A DNA stretch of 64,000 nucleotides from Bactericera cockerelli. Its lineage: Eukaryota; Arthropoda; Insecta; Hemiptera; Triozidae. Shown here piece after piece: positions 53,348 through 63,841 of the stretch. A program made the position numbers and the translations under genes. Within the stretch, counting starts at the first letter, position 1. Each line of letters starts with the position of its first letter. The stretch lies in NCBI GenBank assembly GCA_024516035.1, contig CM044957.1, forward strand, positions 20,774,676-20,838,675, written 5' to 3'. A model generated the notes under the pieces. It saw only the letters and a program-made list of their open reading frames with translations, ran no database searches and was not told the origin of the DNA.

Positions 53348-56300
53348 CAGGGTGGACCAAAAAACGTTTACACTAGTTAGTGGTAGATTACTAACAATGT
53401 TTCCAGTTTTAATCTGCATTCCATTTTTTTTTTTTTTGGTTTGCCTTTGTACCTAACTGCACAAAGTGATTTTTTGCACCTTTCCAAAAGAAATCATTTT
53501 CTTCAGTTCAGTGCTTTGTTTCTGTTTAAAATGAGTTGATTCTGCACAATGCTGCAGAAACCAACAAAATTTCAATGTGTTTAGATATGCCACTTTGTTT
53601 TTTACTGTTTGGTTTGGCATGCCACTTTTTAACTCCATGAAACACTCAACATTTGTCCAAGACACTACCATGTTTAATAAAAGTTGGCAGCCACCTTGAG
53701 AGGATACTAAGAAATAATTTTTACTTTCCTTATCCTATAATAAGTTTTTCACATTTCTGGACAAATCAAAGCCTCAGGATACCAAAAAAGTTGTTTTCAG
53801 CCATTGGTTCGTGCATCAGTCTTTGAGTGTGTGTGAACAGGATATCTTAAGACAGTAAAAGCTAGAGTTGAAATTTGGTATGGAAATTAATTTTATACAC
53901 CAGACGAACCACGAAACTTTTGGTTGAAATCAACCACATTCTGCGGCCGCAGGGCCGTTCCTTTGAATTGGAAGATACAAAAAAAAGTTACAGAGCAACT
54001 TTTTATTGGAATGAAAAAATAATACCGGTTTACTCCGATCATTTTTTTGATATCTCAAACTTTTTGGAACACGGCTCCAGTTTACTGGTATTTTTGAGGG
54101 TCCCCATTTGACCAATTTTTTTTTTTATTATTAATCGTTAATGGGGGTTATGACATATCAAATCCAATGATTTTGAGGTGCTGATTACGAATTTGACATT
54201 TATTTTTAGCTAACTGTTGCCTATGAGTCACCAATGGCTTTTGGTCCTGTTCCCATTCATAATATGGGTTTATAAATAAATAAATATGATAAGGAAAGTC
54301 ATGTGATGTTTATACCAGATTTTTTATCACGTGATCTTCTGGAAAAACAAACCAGGTAAGAATCAAAAAATTATGTTCAAATCTTAAAACTGTTTACCAT
54401 ATGGTGTTGGCTTGTACTCAGAGAGGGATTAGCTAATTTACATCTGATAATTATTTTCCTTCATTAAAGGCCACAGTTACATGATGATAATTTTCAAGCA
54501 TATTTTTCTGCATTGTGAGAAATATTTTCTTTTGATTTCTTGATATTTTTGGGTACAAGTTATAATGTATACCAATGCTGAAATGGCAGATATGCATTTA
54601 GCCAATGAAGAACAGGAACTTGTGGCAAGCTCTGTGTTTGTATGAGGCATCCTGGAAAAATGTCCTTATTAATCAAAACACAGTGACACCCCAATGGCAA
54701 AGACAGCAAATTTACCATCTCTGCAAAGCTATTAATAAATCCACTCCACAGTCCTGAGTTGGAACTAAGGTGATTTCAACAATTTGTGCTAGAAGCCATG
54801 GTGTGTACTTTTTTTTAATACTTTTTAATTTATAGTAGTATTAAAAATATGAAGCTTATTTATTTTACAAAATATTGTGTTGTTTTTTTTTCAAGATTTC
54901 TATTAAGAGTAGGTAATGGGTAGATATTAGTTATTTAATTAGTTTTGTTTATGATTTGCTTGTTAAAAACCAACCTTACAATGTCTCTTAATGGCTTACA
55001 TGAATAATAAATGTTCTCATGAAACCAGTAGATACTGATATAACTAAATGTACACATGGTATTACCCACAAAAATACTTTAAGCTGTTCGTGTTACAACA
55101 GGTCAGATGCAGTTATGAATGAAATATTCGAATGAGATTTTAATTGATAGTTTAAAAAAAAATTATCACATCAAGCTAACTCCACTTGCTATCTGAAGAG
55201 CATGTTTATTATTACCCCCCCAAAAAACACCACTTTGTGGTTAAAAAAGGTAGAACACCCCACTCAATAGAATGAGTATAATTAGCTAAAAATAAATAAT
55301 ATCAAATTGAGGACACCTTTACCCCCTCTCTTCCTATCTCTCTGCACTTGCATTTCTCCTATTTCTTGGTACTTTTAAAGATAAACAATGGACTAACCTA
55401 TAAAAGAAATGGAAGCAATAATAAAAAAAAAAAAAAAAAAAAAACATTTTGGGCGAAATTAATAGACAACATCAATAACTAAAGTCATTGGTCAGTGTCG
55501 GTTTTCCCTATCTTACACAGTACGCAATCTGTGACTTAGCACCACAGAGGTATTAAAAAATGTCTATTAATTTCACCCTTAGTTAACCAAACTGAAATAC
55601 TTGGTATTACACTATTACCCCAATACCTATCTCTAAAACTGGGTACTTGCTTGTGCTCTTGTTGAACTGTTGCCTCAGCTAACTTTGTAAATTGTACCTC
55701 TCCTCCTCTTTCTCTCACTCTAAGACACACTCCTGGCTCCAGTCACCATGCAGCAGAGAGAGGTACTTAATTGTTCCGATGTTATCTATGATTTATGAAT
55801 AATATTTAGGGTGTTGGTGTCCTAATATTTTTCTCTTATCCGTATCTTTCTTAGAATGTCTCATAGAAACAAGTGTTCTATTTGGAACTTCTTTGTCAAA
55901 CAATTGGATGGTTTAGGAAAGTGTAGATTGTATTATTCAGTTTTAATAAACTAGGAGGTGGAACTTAAAACACTTGAAACTTAAACACCCAACAAATTTT
56001 GATAACCAAGATTCATCTCCTGTAAATGTTCAGAATACAAAATTGTGAGATTTAGTTGTGTACTGAATGATAAAATAACCGGTGCTTTTGAACTTGGTTT
56101 GTGAGTACTTACTCGATACCATTATTCCATTTACCTCCATCACTCTTAGAACTTCAAAAAGCAAGTACAAAAAAAGTAAATGGGTAAGTACTCAGTACTT
56201 CTATATAGTAATCAATTCCTGAAGAACCAGTTCCATGAAATACTGGATATTACCCATCTTTAATCTTGATACAAATTTTTTTTTTGCCTTTCTGCAGAAT

Positions 56301-56417
56301 CACTTTGTGCAGCTATGAAGGCAAAGCCAAAATAATGATTTACTGTTCCAGGCTGGAAATAGCATCCGTAATCTACCATTAACAGGTGAAAAGGTTTTTT
56401 CTTTATTGGTCAATCTG
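53348..56417. mobile_element. 3.07-kb relative of the nested mariner-like element, itself carrying an insertion
   Basis: It starts CAGGGTGGACCAAAAAACG and ends GGTCAATCTG, flanked by TA. Blocks shared with 17066-19277 are CACAAAGTGATTTTTTGC, AAAGTTGGCAGCCACC, ATCACGTGATCTTCTGG, GCTGAAATGGCAGATATGC and AATCTACCATTAACAGG. A ~600-bp ACTTTCC-family MITE interrupts the left arm at about 53722-54318. It is more diverged than the LTR copy. Confidence 0.8.
53722..54318. mobile_element. ACTTTCC-family MITE inserted in the mariner-like arm
   Basis: It starts TTACTTTCCTTATCCTATAA and ends TGATAAGGAAAGTCATGTG. The interior matches 6493-7040 (TTTTATACACCAG, CACGAAACTTTTGGTTG, AACTTTTTGGAACACGGC). Confidence 0.75.
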
Positions 56418-56789
56418 TATGCATAAATATTATTAAATAAAGATGAAACACCTCCTTAAGTAAAGTAATTTAAAACACTGATATTAAAGACACAATTAAA
56501 ATTAATTAATCTAAGTGTAAATTTTGAAAATTTGAGGGATGAGTAGGAAGAAGACTGGATAAGATAACTAGTTTATTAATTTTATTATCTTGCTCTCATT
56601 TCAGGCCAATTGCTATAATTTACTGTCATATCATACCTATAATTTAACTTCTATGGTACTGTTGAAATATTTATTAGAAAATCAATTAAATGGTAACTTC
56701 AATAACTTGATAGGTTCAATACTTCAATTACAATTTACAATTAAATTAATATAGTAACAAAAGTGGAAAACGGACGGGGGTAATATATA

Positions 56790-57285
56790 GCCGTGTTTTT
56801 CTTTTGGATAATTTTTTTCTATGTTCGGTTATTTCCAAGTATTTCCATTTTCTTCCAAGTTTAGCTTCCCCACTATTCTGAAAGAAAAATGGGTTTCGGT
56901 ACATTTAAAGATAAAGAATCGAAAAATGAAAACTTTACCTCTACAAGAAATGGAAGCAAGAATTTTACAAATCCATTTTGGTTAACCAAACTAGAAGAAG
57001 ATTTTTCCTCTTCCAAAAGAAAAATGACTTTCTTCCAGTTCATTCCATTTGAATCCACTTTGGTTGGAAAGAAAAATACGGCTTTGGGTAACCAAAATGG
57101 ATTTATAAAATTCATGCTTCCATTTCTTTTATAGGTTAAGTCCTTTGTTTATCTTTAAAAGTTCCGAAACGCATTTTTCTTACACGAATAGTGGGAAGCT
57201 AAACTTGGAAGAAAATAGAATTATTTGAAAATACCTACCGAGCCTGGAAAAAAAAATTTATCCAAAAGTAAAACACGGCTAAGGT
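56790..57285. mobile_element. MITE with AGCCGTGTTTTTCTTTTGG ends
   Basis: The inverted ends are AGCCGTGTTTTTCTTTTGG near 56790 and CCAAAAGTAAAACACGGCT near 57285. The interior is itself partly palindromic (AGTTTAGCTTCCCC facing GGGAAGCTAAACT). Open frames on both strands are mirror translations of the repeat. Confidence 0.75.
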
Positions 57286-57934
57286 ATACCCTTTAAGTAC
57301 CATTCTAGAACGCATTGCCAAAGAATGGGGTCTACATTGAATTTGAAAATGAGCTTGGGATCGACTCCGAACTTTTTTCACGAAGTAGCGTTCTACTATA
57401 TTCAAATTTTATTATACATTTTGAAACGGAACAGCAGGAACATATTTACATGTTCGAGCCATTTGATTGGTTGAAGATAAAGATAATTTTTTTTTTTTAA
57501 GTCTGTACACACGCAGTAGTTTACTGCCTTTACGTGTACAGCTTGTTTCGTTACATACAAACCTATATGTAACAAAACAAATTTATATATGTATGCATAA
57601 TAATATAACAAGGTCATTTGAGAGATCAACAGAAGTATACGTCTTCTCTGATTGGTTCTTAGGTCATCTCATTTCAAAAATAAATTTAAAACGCAGATTC
57701 AAAATTTGGCGCTCTCATTTAATATTTCATTATCAAAAAGACGCAGAATGAGAACCAATCAGAAGCTAGAACATTCCGTTTCTCCAAAAGTTGGAGGATG
57801 TTTCTCGATTTTCTTACATTTTGAGAGAAACAGTGCATTTTTATAAAGACTGCTCCGTTCCGTTACGCTCGACTCTTCCGTTTCAAAATGTATAATAAAA
57901 TTTGATTTATGCATTTTTCGCGGATTATTTAGCT

Positions 57935-58512
57935 GTATTTTTCTTTCTAACCAAAGTGGAAATTGAATAAAATAGATGAACTGGAAGAAAGTCATTTTAC
58001 ATTGGAAGATGAAAAATCTTCTTCCAATTTGGTTAACTAAATGTTTATTTTTTAATTTTAAAAGTCTTGCTTCCATTTCTTTTATAGGTTAAGTCCATTG
58101 TTTATCTTTAAAAGTACCGAAACGCATTTTTCTTTCACGAATAGTGGGAAAGCTAGACTTGGAAGAAAATGGAAACATTTGAGTCGCATTTTTCTTTCTA
58201 ACTAAAAAAAAATTTCTGGTTAGGTTTTTTCCAAATATTTCCATTTTATTCCAAGGTCATTTGTGAAAGAAAAATGCGTTTGGTTACTTTTAAAGATAAA
58301 CAATGGACTTAACCTATAAATGAACTGGAAGCAAGAATTTTTTACTTCCACTTTGGTTAACTTTGGAAGTGGAAATTTTTCCTCTTCCAAAAGAAAAATG
58401 ACTTGCTTCCAGTTTGGTTCATTTTATTTCCGTTTGGTTAACTTTTAGAAAATACGGCATTGTAAATACCGAACCTGGAAAAAAAACTTATCCAAAAGAA
58501 AAACACGGCTTT
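57935..58512. mobile_element. Second, rearranged copy of the 56.8-kb MITE
   Basis: It runs from TAGCTGTATTTTTCTTTCTAA to CCAAAAGAAAAACACGGCT, with repeated internal AAACAATGGACTTAACC and TTGGTTAAC blocks in both orientations. Confidence 0.65.
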
Positions 58513-58707
58513 TTTAGCGAAAGGACTTCTGGGGAGTGATTTCGATAGAAAATCAGCGGCTTTTGTTAATGACTTTAGGTTATTTTCTTGAAAAGTGGTG
58601 TTTTGTCATAACCTCAGCCGGTAAAATGAGCCAAAAATTAATGGCGGTATAATTTCAAATAATTTCATTTATAAAAATGAAAATAAAAAATCCTCTAACT
58701 TTTTCAT

Positions 58708-58940
58708 CCAGTGTCCATGGCTCGTTGAATGCACCGGTTCTCGTAGGAACACCGAAGTTAAGCAACGTTAAGCGAGGTGAAGACTTCGTGATGCTGGCAT
58801 TTCGGCGCAACCCAGGCTGGGTGAGGTCAATGTGGGTAGCAGGTTTGTAAGTTTCCTGCGAATGGAGTGTTAAACACCTGTCGTGTATTACCATGCAGTT
58901 GAAAAACGACGTTTAACTCTAATAAAACGAACAAACAAAA
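58708..58940 (+). repeat. 5S rRNA-derived SINE
   Basis: The head CCAGTGTCCATGGCTCGTTG, then GCACCGGTTCTCGTAGG and ACACCGAAGTTAAGCAACG, is 5S rRNA-like. The tail has CAGGCTGGGTGAGGTC, GTGGGTAGCAGGTTTG and AACGACGTTTAACTC. Confidence 0.82.
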
Positions 58941-59471
58941 ATCAAACTTATCACACTTTTAACATGTTCGTTACCAAGCCAATTTTTTCAAGTTTTACGT
59001 AGGGACCAGGCGGTAAAGTCGCTGTTGCATCCTGGGGACCAATTTTTTTTTTTTTTTTGCATATGTGGCATCGTATTTAACAACCATGGGAAAGAGGTCA
59101 AAATGTGACAAAATAGAGCTACCTCAAAAAGGCCATAAATGGATGTCCGGTCCCTTGTTAAATTTTTGATAACAACCACATGTGTGTTTTCGGTCCCAAA
59201 GAAAAACACAAAAACATCCACATATGGCCTTTCGGTAATGAACGTGTTAAAGAACATACAGTAGAAATTGTTAAATAGGAATACAGTAGCAGAATGATGT
59301 GGTTTTGATATAGAATTGTGTGTTTACCTTCCGAGATTCAAAATGTATGAAAACCCCATTTTCCAAAAAAATGTAATTGATGTCGTTTTTGCATGCACCA
59401 ATTCATATGAAACAACTGTATTGAGCATACTCTTATATTCCTTACAATGCTGGACAATTCTGGAAGATCAG

Positions 59472-59911
59472 GTTAAGTTGACAGCCCACCTGAGGAAGGT
59501 TGTTATCTTGAGAACAGTAAGGGTTAAAAAAAATGTTTTAAACTTGGATCTCAAAAAAACCCAAACTAATGATATAAAAATATTCAGAAAATTGTTAAGT
59601 TGACAGTCCACAGTTGTTTCTCTTGCAAACAAATGTTTGGATAACAAAAATTGAAGCACAGAACAATGATTAAAAATATTCTATAAATTCCAAGGAAAAA
59701 AAAATCTCACCAAAAATTGACTTACTCATATGTCAATATCTCGGGAACGAAAGATCAAACGAGCTAAATCCAATGGACATAGTAACCAAATCCGTCTGAG
59801 GGGAGTCAATATCTCAAAAACGGTAGTGGTAAAAAATATTTTTTTGATGGCACAAAATGTTGAGCCATACATAAATGGTTAAAATCCGTTTTGGTGGGCT
59901 GTCAACTTAAC
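59472..59911. mobile_element. 440-bp element with 19-bp perfect TIRs
   Basis: GTTAAGTTGACAGCCCACC at 59472-59490 is mirrored exactly at 59893-59911. A third, diverged end (GTTAAGTTGACAGTCCAC) lies in direct orientation at 59595. No target duplication is obvious and there is no frame. Confidence 0.7.
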
Positions 59912-60048
59912 ATAGCCAGATGAATTTAAAAAAGTTTTTTGAGAAGCAATGTCTAATTATCTTGACTAATAATATGTCTATTCTCTACTTTTCTTGACTA
60001 TTATTAAAAAAAAGTCTCAAGTATTACAGTAAATCTTGTCTATTTAAG

Positions 60049-60169
60049 GTGAAATGTTTCATGATTTCAATTACTAATCCATGGTTAACTGGCTACAACA
60101 ACTCCCAGCAGTCTGTCAAACCACAGGACATCATACGGAATCTAGCAAAAGAAAAAAATGAAGGTGGTA
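60049..60169 (+). CDS. Candidate unassigned coding exon
   Basis: The frame has the stretch NPWLTGYNNSQQSVKPQDII, then RNLAKEKNEG, and is followed by a strong donor (GGTG|GTAAGTATA). A possible acceptor is CTATTTAAG|GTG at 60050. Local base composition is more gene-like than the flanks. I do not recognise the protein. Its end phase (1) does not fit the INTS9 exon at 61505 (needs 2), so it belongs to another transcript or is a chance frame. Confidence 0.3.
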
Positions 60170-60429
60170 AGTATAATTACCTAAGGGATTTTTTTTACTT
60201 AATAATAATAATGCTTTTTCTTTGTGTTATTATGTCACAATTTTAGTGGGTAGCACAGAATCATAGGACTTTACCACTTTAATTTACAATATCTTGTATT
60301 ATTATTTTTTTTTTTTTTTGCCTGAGATTCTGCCACTGGTCGCTGCTTCACATTAAAGCAGCTACTCATTTTTCCTCACGAGGTATGAGTGGACCCCGAA
60401 CATCCAAGTACAGAGCAGAAAAAATCCTC

Positions 60430-60503
60430 CCCCGCTGGGAATCGAACCCAGGTCACCATGTGTGCAATGCCTAGCGCGCTAACTCGCTCTGCCACAGTGA
60501 CTA
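60430..60503 (-). repeat. tRNA-derived SINE head
   Basis: The minus strand reads GTGGCAGAGCGAGTTAGCGC (A box) and CTGGGTTCGATTCCCAGC (B box with a good T-arm). The 5' and 3' ends do not pair into an acceptor stem, so it is not called as a tRNA gene. Confidence 0.6.
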
Positions 60504-60767
60504 CTGATTTTTTTTACTTGTCACAACTAGAGTTGTAGCTTTATTCAATAATAGGTACAAAATTTTGTCTCATTTCATTGTCAACCTGAAAAGGGGTTCT
60601 TCATTGGGTCTAGGGCCAAAGGCATTTAAACTAGTGGTCAATTCTGAGAAAACTGCTATTTGCATTTTTTTTGGTCCCTTTTTTTTCTTGAATACAATGA
60701 GAGAATGATATTGTAAAATTTAAAATAGTCAGAAAGCCAGCCAAATTGTTTCTTTTAAACACTCGTT

Positions 60768-61077
60768 AGCCAGCGTCGATGGCATGTTGAATACACCGGT
60801 TCCCTTCAGAACACCGAAGTTAAGCGACATCCAGTGAGGTTAAGACTTGGATGGGTGACCATTCAAATTCTAATTCTCGTGACGCTGGCTTTTCCCGGCC
60901 CCACTCAGGCTGGGTGAGGTCAATGTGAGTAGCAGGTTTGTGAGTTTCCTGCGAATGGAGGGTAAAACCCCCGTCGTGATATGACCATGGCAGTTGAAAG
61001 CGACGTTAAACCCCACTTAAAAAAAAAAAAAAAAAAAACAAAAAACAAAAACAAAAACCAAAAAAAAAAAAAAAACA
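60768..61077 (+). repeat. 5S rRNA-derived SINE, near full length
   Basis: 60768-60885 follows eukaryotic 5S rRNA in order: GCCAGCGTCGATGGCATGTT, GAATACACCGGTTCCC, ACACCGAAGTTAAGCGAC and CTTGGATGGGTGACC (the internal pol III promoter region). The tail follows with CAGGCTGGGTGAGGTC, GTGAGTTTCCTGCGAATGG, GTCGTGATATGACCATGG and GAAAGCGACGTTAAACCCC, then ~60 bp of A-rich sequence. Confidence 0.9.
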
Positions 61078-61229
61078 CTCGTTAAGATGAATCCTAATAC
61101 ATTAAAATGTTAATTAGAATCCCACCTACCAGGTTAAGAACGGCACGAGAACTTATTTTTCTCTTTTTCACCTAAATTAGTTTACCCTGTATTGCCTAAA
61201 ATAATTGAACAAGATAATTTTTTTTTAAT

Positions 61230-61440
61230 TTTTTTTTTATATTCTAAGAAAATGTTCTCTAACTTTTTTTGTATCTTTAACCAATCAAAAGGAGTGGACC
61301 TTGCGGCCGTTACCGTTCTCGAGATATCTTGTTCACACACGGACCATTGCTTGAAAACTTTTTTGGTATCTGAAAAAATGAGTAGGTCAAATTTTTGACA
61401 AATATAATACTTTCTTTATTATAGAATAAGGAAAGTCAAA
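61230..61440. mobile_element. Partial ACTTTCC-family MITE
   Basis: The right end TTATAGAATAAGGAAAGTC and the internal GAGATATCTTGTTCACAC and TTTGTATCTTTAACCAATC mirror 6493-6800. The left end is lost. Confidence 0.6.
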
Positions 61441-61504
61441 ACGTCCACCGGTACCCAATCCTCCATGATTGATGTTTATTTTTTCATCTTTATAATTAGT
61501 ACAG

Positions 61505-61691
61505 TCTGAGCAGTCATCCCAACAAAGCATGTTACATCTTGAGGTTCAAAGAAATGACAATCATGTTGGACTGTGGACTCTGTGCTCTTCCACTGATGCA
61601 TTTTCTTCCTCTATCAACTGTTCCCACGGCCAAGTTCAGTAATCTGCCATCTTGGATACCAAGAGAATGCACTGAAGCAAACCTAGAAGGG
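61505..61691 (+). CDS. INTS9: INTS9 exon 2 (first visible)
   Basis: The acceptor is TTAGTACAG|T and the donor GAAGGG|GTAATT. It enters in phase 2 and encodes [20 protein letters not shown], then LDCGL and [19 protein letters not shown]. Confidence 0.9.
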
Positions 61692-63691
61692 GTAATTATT
61701 GAACTTTTTATCAATATTAAATATCAATCCTAATACATATACAGGGTCCGCCAATAAATGAGCCACTCAAAAAGATTTTGAGAAATTTCAAGAGTAAAGA
61801 TTTTTTTTTATCATTACCAGGGGCTGCGTACTGATGGGTTAGTTTCATTGTCAAAATAATGAATTATTTGTAAATATCTCGTGAAACACAAGAGATATCG
61901 ATATATTTTTGGAACAAGATCTATTTTTTTATACTATTTTTGCTATTTGATATGTCACACTTGGGCCTTTTATTCTTTTTTATGAGAAGTGTAACAACAC
62001 CCTGTATAATCGCAAATCAGAAAAAAAACATGTGATTATTTTAGAATGTGTTCAATTCGATAGGGAATCAAAAACTAGCATTAAAAATCGAAAACCAGCA
62101 TTAAAAATCGAAAACTAGCATTAAAATATCCTACTTAGGTCCCCTGTATATTTATAAACATTATATAAATTTTCGTAACTCGCTGCTTTTTATCAACAGG
62201 AGTTAAAAGAATGCTGTGGAAAAGTGTTTGTAGACTCAGCTCCAGAATTTCAGCCTCCACTCTCACAACTTGTAGATTTCTCTGAAGTTAACATGATTCT
62301 CATTTCGAACTATTTATCCATGCTTGGTCTACCTTTCATCACAGAAGGCACTGGATTTGAGGGAGTTGTATACGCAACAGAACCCACACTTCAGATTGGA
62401 AAGTAAGAACACACTTGCTATCTTATATTATAAAATGATTCGTTTGTGTGTATTTATACAGGGTGTCCCACGAACAGATGCATATAGTTTAAGGGTAGGT
62501 TCAGCCCACCGTGGACTATCATAAAAGCTTATGTTGCAGTGGGGCATTTTGCTTTGTTATGGAGTTATGGCCAAATCCCTGTTTTTCCAACAGGTCTAGA
62601 AGTCACTTGGATTGATGTACGTTTTTAAAGAAATGATAGGTAGTAGGTAATTTTTGATTTAAAAAAAAAATTAAATAAATAAAATAAATAGTAGCACTGA
62701 CCAACTACAGGGTGGACCAAAAAAACCTTTACACCCGTTAATGGTAGATTACTGACGACATTTCCAGCCCGGTTTTCGGATTCGCCTTCGTTACTGCACA
62801 AAGTGATTTTTTACAACTTTCCGAAGAAAGTCCGACTTTGGCTTATTCTTCGGGTCATTGCTTTGTTTCTGTTTAAGATGAGTTGATTCTAAACAATTCT
62901 GCAGAAAGCCAATAAAATTTCGATGTTTTTAGTTAGCTACACTACTTTGTTTTTTTTATGGTTTGGTTTGTCATATTTTTTTACACCTGAACAGAAAAAA
63001 ACAATAAATAAAACACTCGACATTTGTCCGAACAAATTTTGGCACAGACAAGGGCAAGTTTTGATAAAAGTTGGCGGCCGCCCCGAAGATGCTAAAAAAT
63101 AATTTTTTTTTTACTTTCCTACTAAAAGGAAAGTAAAAAAAAAAAAAAAACAGAAATATTCAATCATAAGTTCAATTTTTTTTTCGAAAATTCGTTTTTT
63201 CCCTTTCGTGAATTTGTGTGGACTGCAAGTTATAAATAAAAATTTTCTGTGTAAAAATTGTACCTACTACTGACCAACTACATATATCAATCAAATCAAA
63301 TAGTTAGATTAACAAGGCGATTGATTTGTAATCTGAAGTTACAAAGTTACTGAATTTGTAACCAAAAGTTACGAGGGGGTGGCCACCTTTTCAGAAACAT
63401 ACCGTATTCATTTTGCAATCGCTTAGTGACAGATTATTTCATCCATTGATGTCAGTCTTATTGTCAATAAATAAAAATAATAATTTCAGATTCTACTTGG
63501 AGGAACTGGTTCAGTATATTGAGAAAACTCCAAAACTATCCCCTGCGTCGCTTTGGAAAGACATAGCACATCTCATGTCAAGCCCATTTCCTGAAGGTAT
63601 AAAACCCAGAAGCTGGAGACAGCTGTACAACTTGCAGTCGGTGTATGCTAGCCTAGCTAGAGTCCAGATGGTTGGATATGATGAGAAGTTG
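61505..63691 (+). CDS. INTS9: INTS9 (Integrator subunit 9) gene, three internal exons
   Basis: INTS9 is a nuclear subunit of the Integrator complex. It pairs with the endonuclease INTS11 in snRNA 3'-end cleavage and promoter-proximal termination. Joining 61505-61691, 62200-62402 and 63490-63691 gives 197 residues matching the start of the metallo-beta-lactamase fold: [21 protein letters not shown], then [34 protein letters not shown] and [17 protein letters not shown], then [12 protein letters not shown] and [10 protein letters not shown]. As in other INTS9 proteins, the usual HxHxDH metal site is absent, replaced by [10 protein letters not shown]. The first exon (M-K-L-Y-C in the family) was not found. 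The T at 61505 would complete a Cys codon. The rest lies beyond the right edge. It is divergent from arrestin. Confidence 0.93.
62080..62128. repeat. Short tandem repeat, 21-bp unit
   Basis: Three units of AAAAACTAGCATTAAAAATCG with one C/T change, in an INTS9 intron. Confidence 0.85.
62200..62402 (+). CDS. INTS9: INTS9 exon 3
   Basis: The acceptor is TATCAACAG|GAG and the donor GGAAA|GTAAGA. It encodes [17 protein letters not shown], then [20 protein letters not shown] and [13 protein letters not shown], the most diagnostic INTS9 block in the window. Confidence 0.94.
62459..63345. mobile_element. Second copy of the 30.9-kb TIR element, split by another insertion
   Basis: 62459-62680 follows 30876-31085 (CAGGGTGTCCCACG, TTCAGCCCACCGTGG, AGTGGGGCATTTTGC). 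63150-63345 follows the interior (TTCAATCATAAGTTC, CTGCAAGTTATAAAT, AACAAGGCGAT). Between them lies the truncated mariner-like copy. The right TIR is absent. Confidence 0.75.
62708..63112. mobile_element. One-armed copy of the mariner-like family
   Basis: It starts CAGGGTGGACCAAAAAAACC after TA and follows the left arm of 17066-19277 through AAAGTTGGCGGCCGCC and GCTAAAAAATAATTTTT. There it meets ACTTTCCT-ACTAAA-AGGAAAGT and is truncated. Confidence 0.75.
63490..63691 (+). CDS. INTS9: INTS9 exon 4
   Basis: The acceptor is AATTTCAG|A and the donor AAGTTG|GTGGGT. It encodes [20 protein letters not shown], then [16 protein letters not shown] and [13 protein letters not shown]. Its first base completes Lys with the AA of exon 3. 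Confidence 0.92.
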
Positions 63692-63841
63692 GTGGGTGTG
63701 TTTACATATTATTTTAAAGTCTGCAGATAAATAAATGATATTTGAAGTGAGACTCAATGCTTATTACTTATTATCCTTATTATCCTGTCGAAAAAGTTAT
63801 TAAAACTGAGTATCATGGTGATAGCAAAAAATTGACATATA

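Noticed and set aside
56873..57134. Overlapping 80-aa frames on both strands
   Set aside because: They are mirror translations of the palindromic MITE at 56790-57285; similar frames occur at 11679-11942 and 57759-58076.
60768..60885. Functional 5S rRNA gene
   Set aside because: The head is diverged, continues into a shared SINE tail and poly-A, and has related copies at 28 and 58.7 kb.
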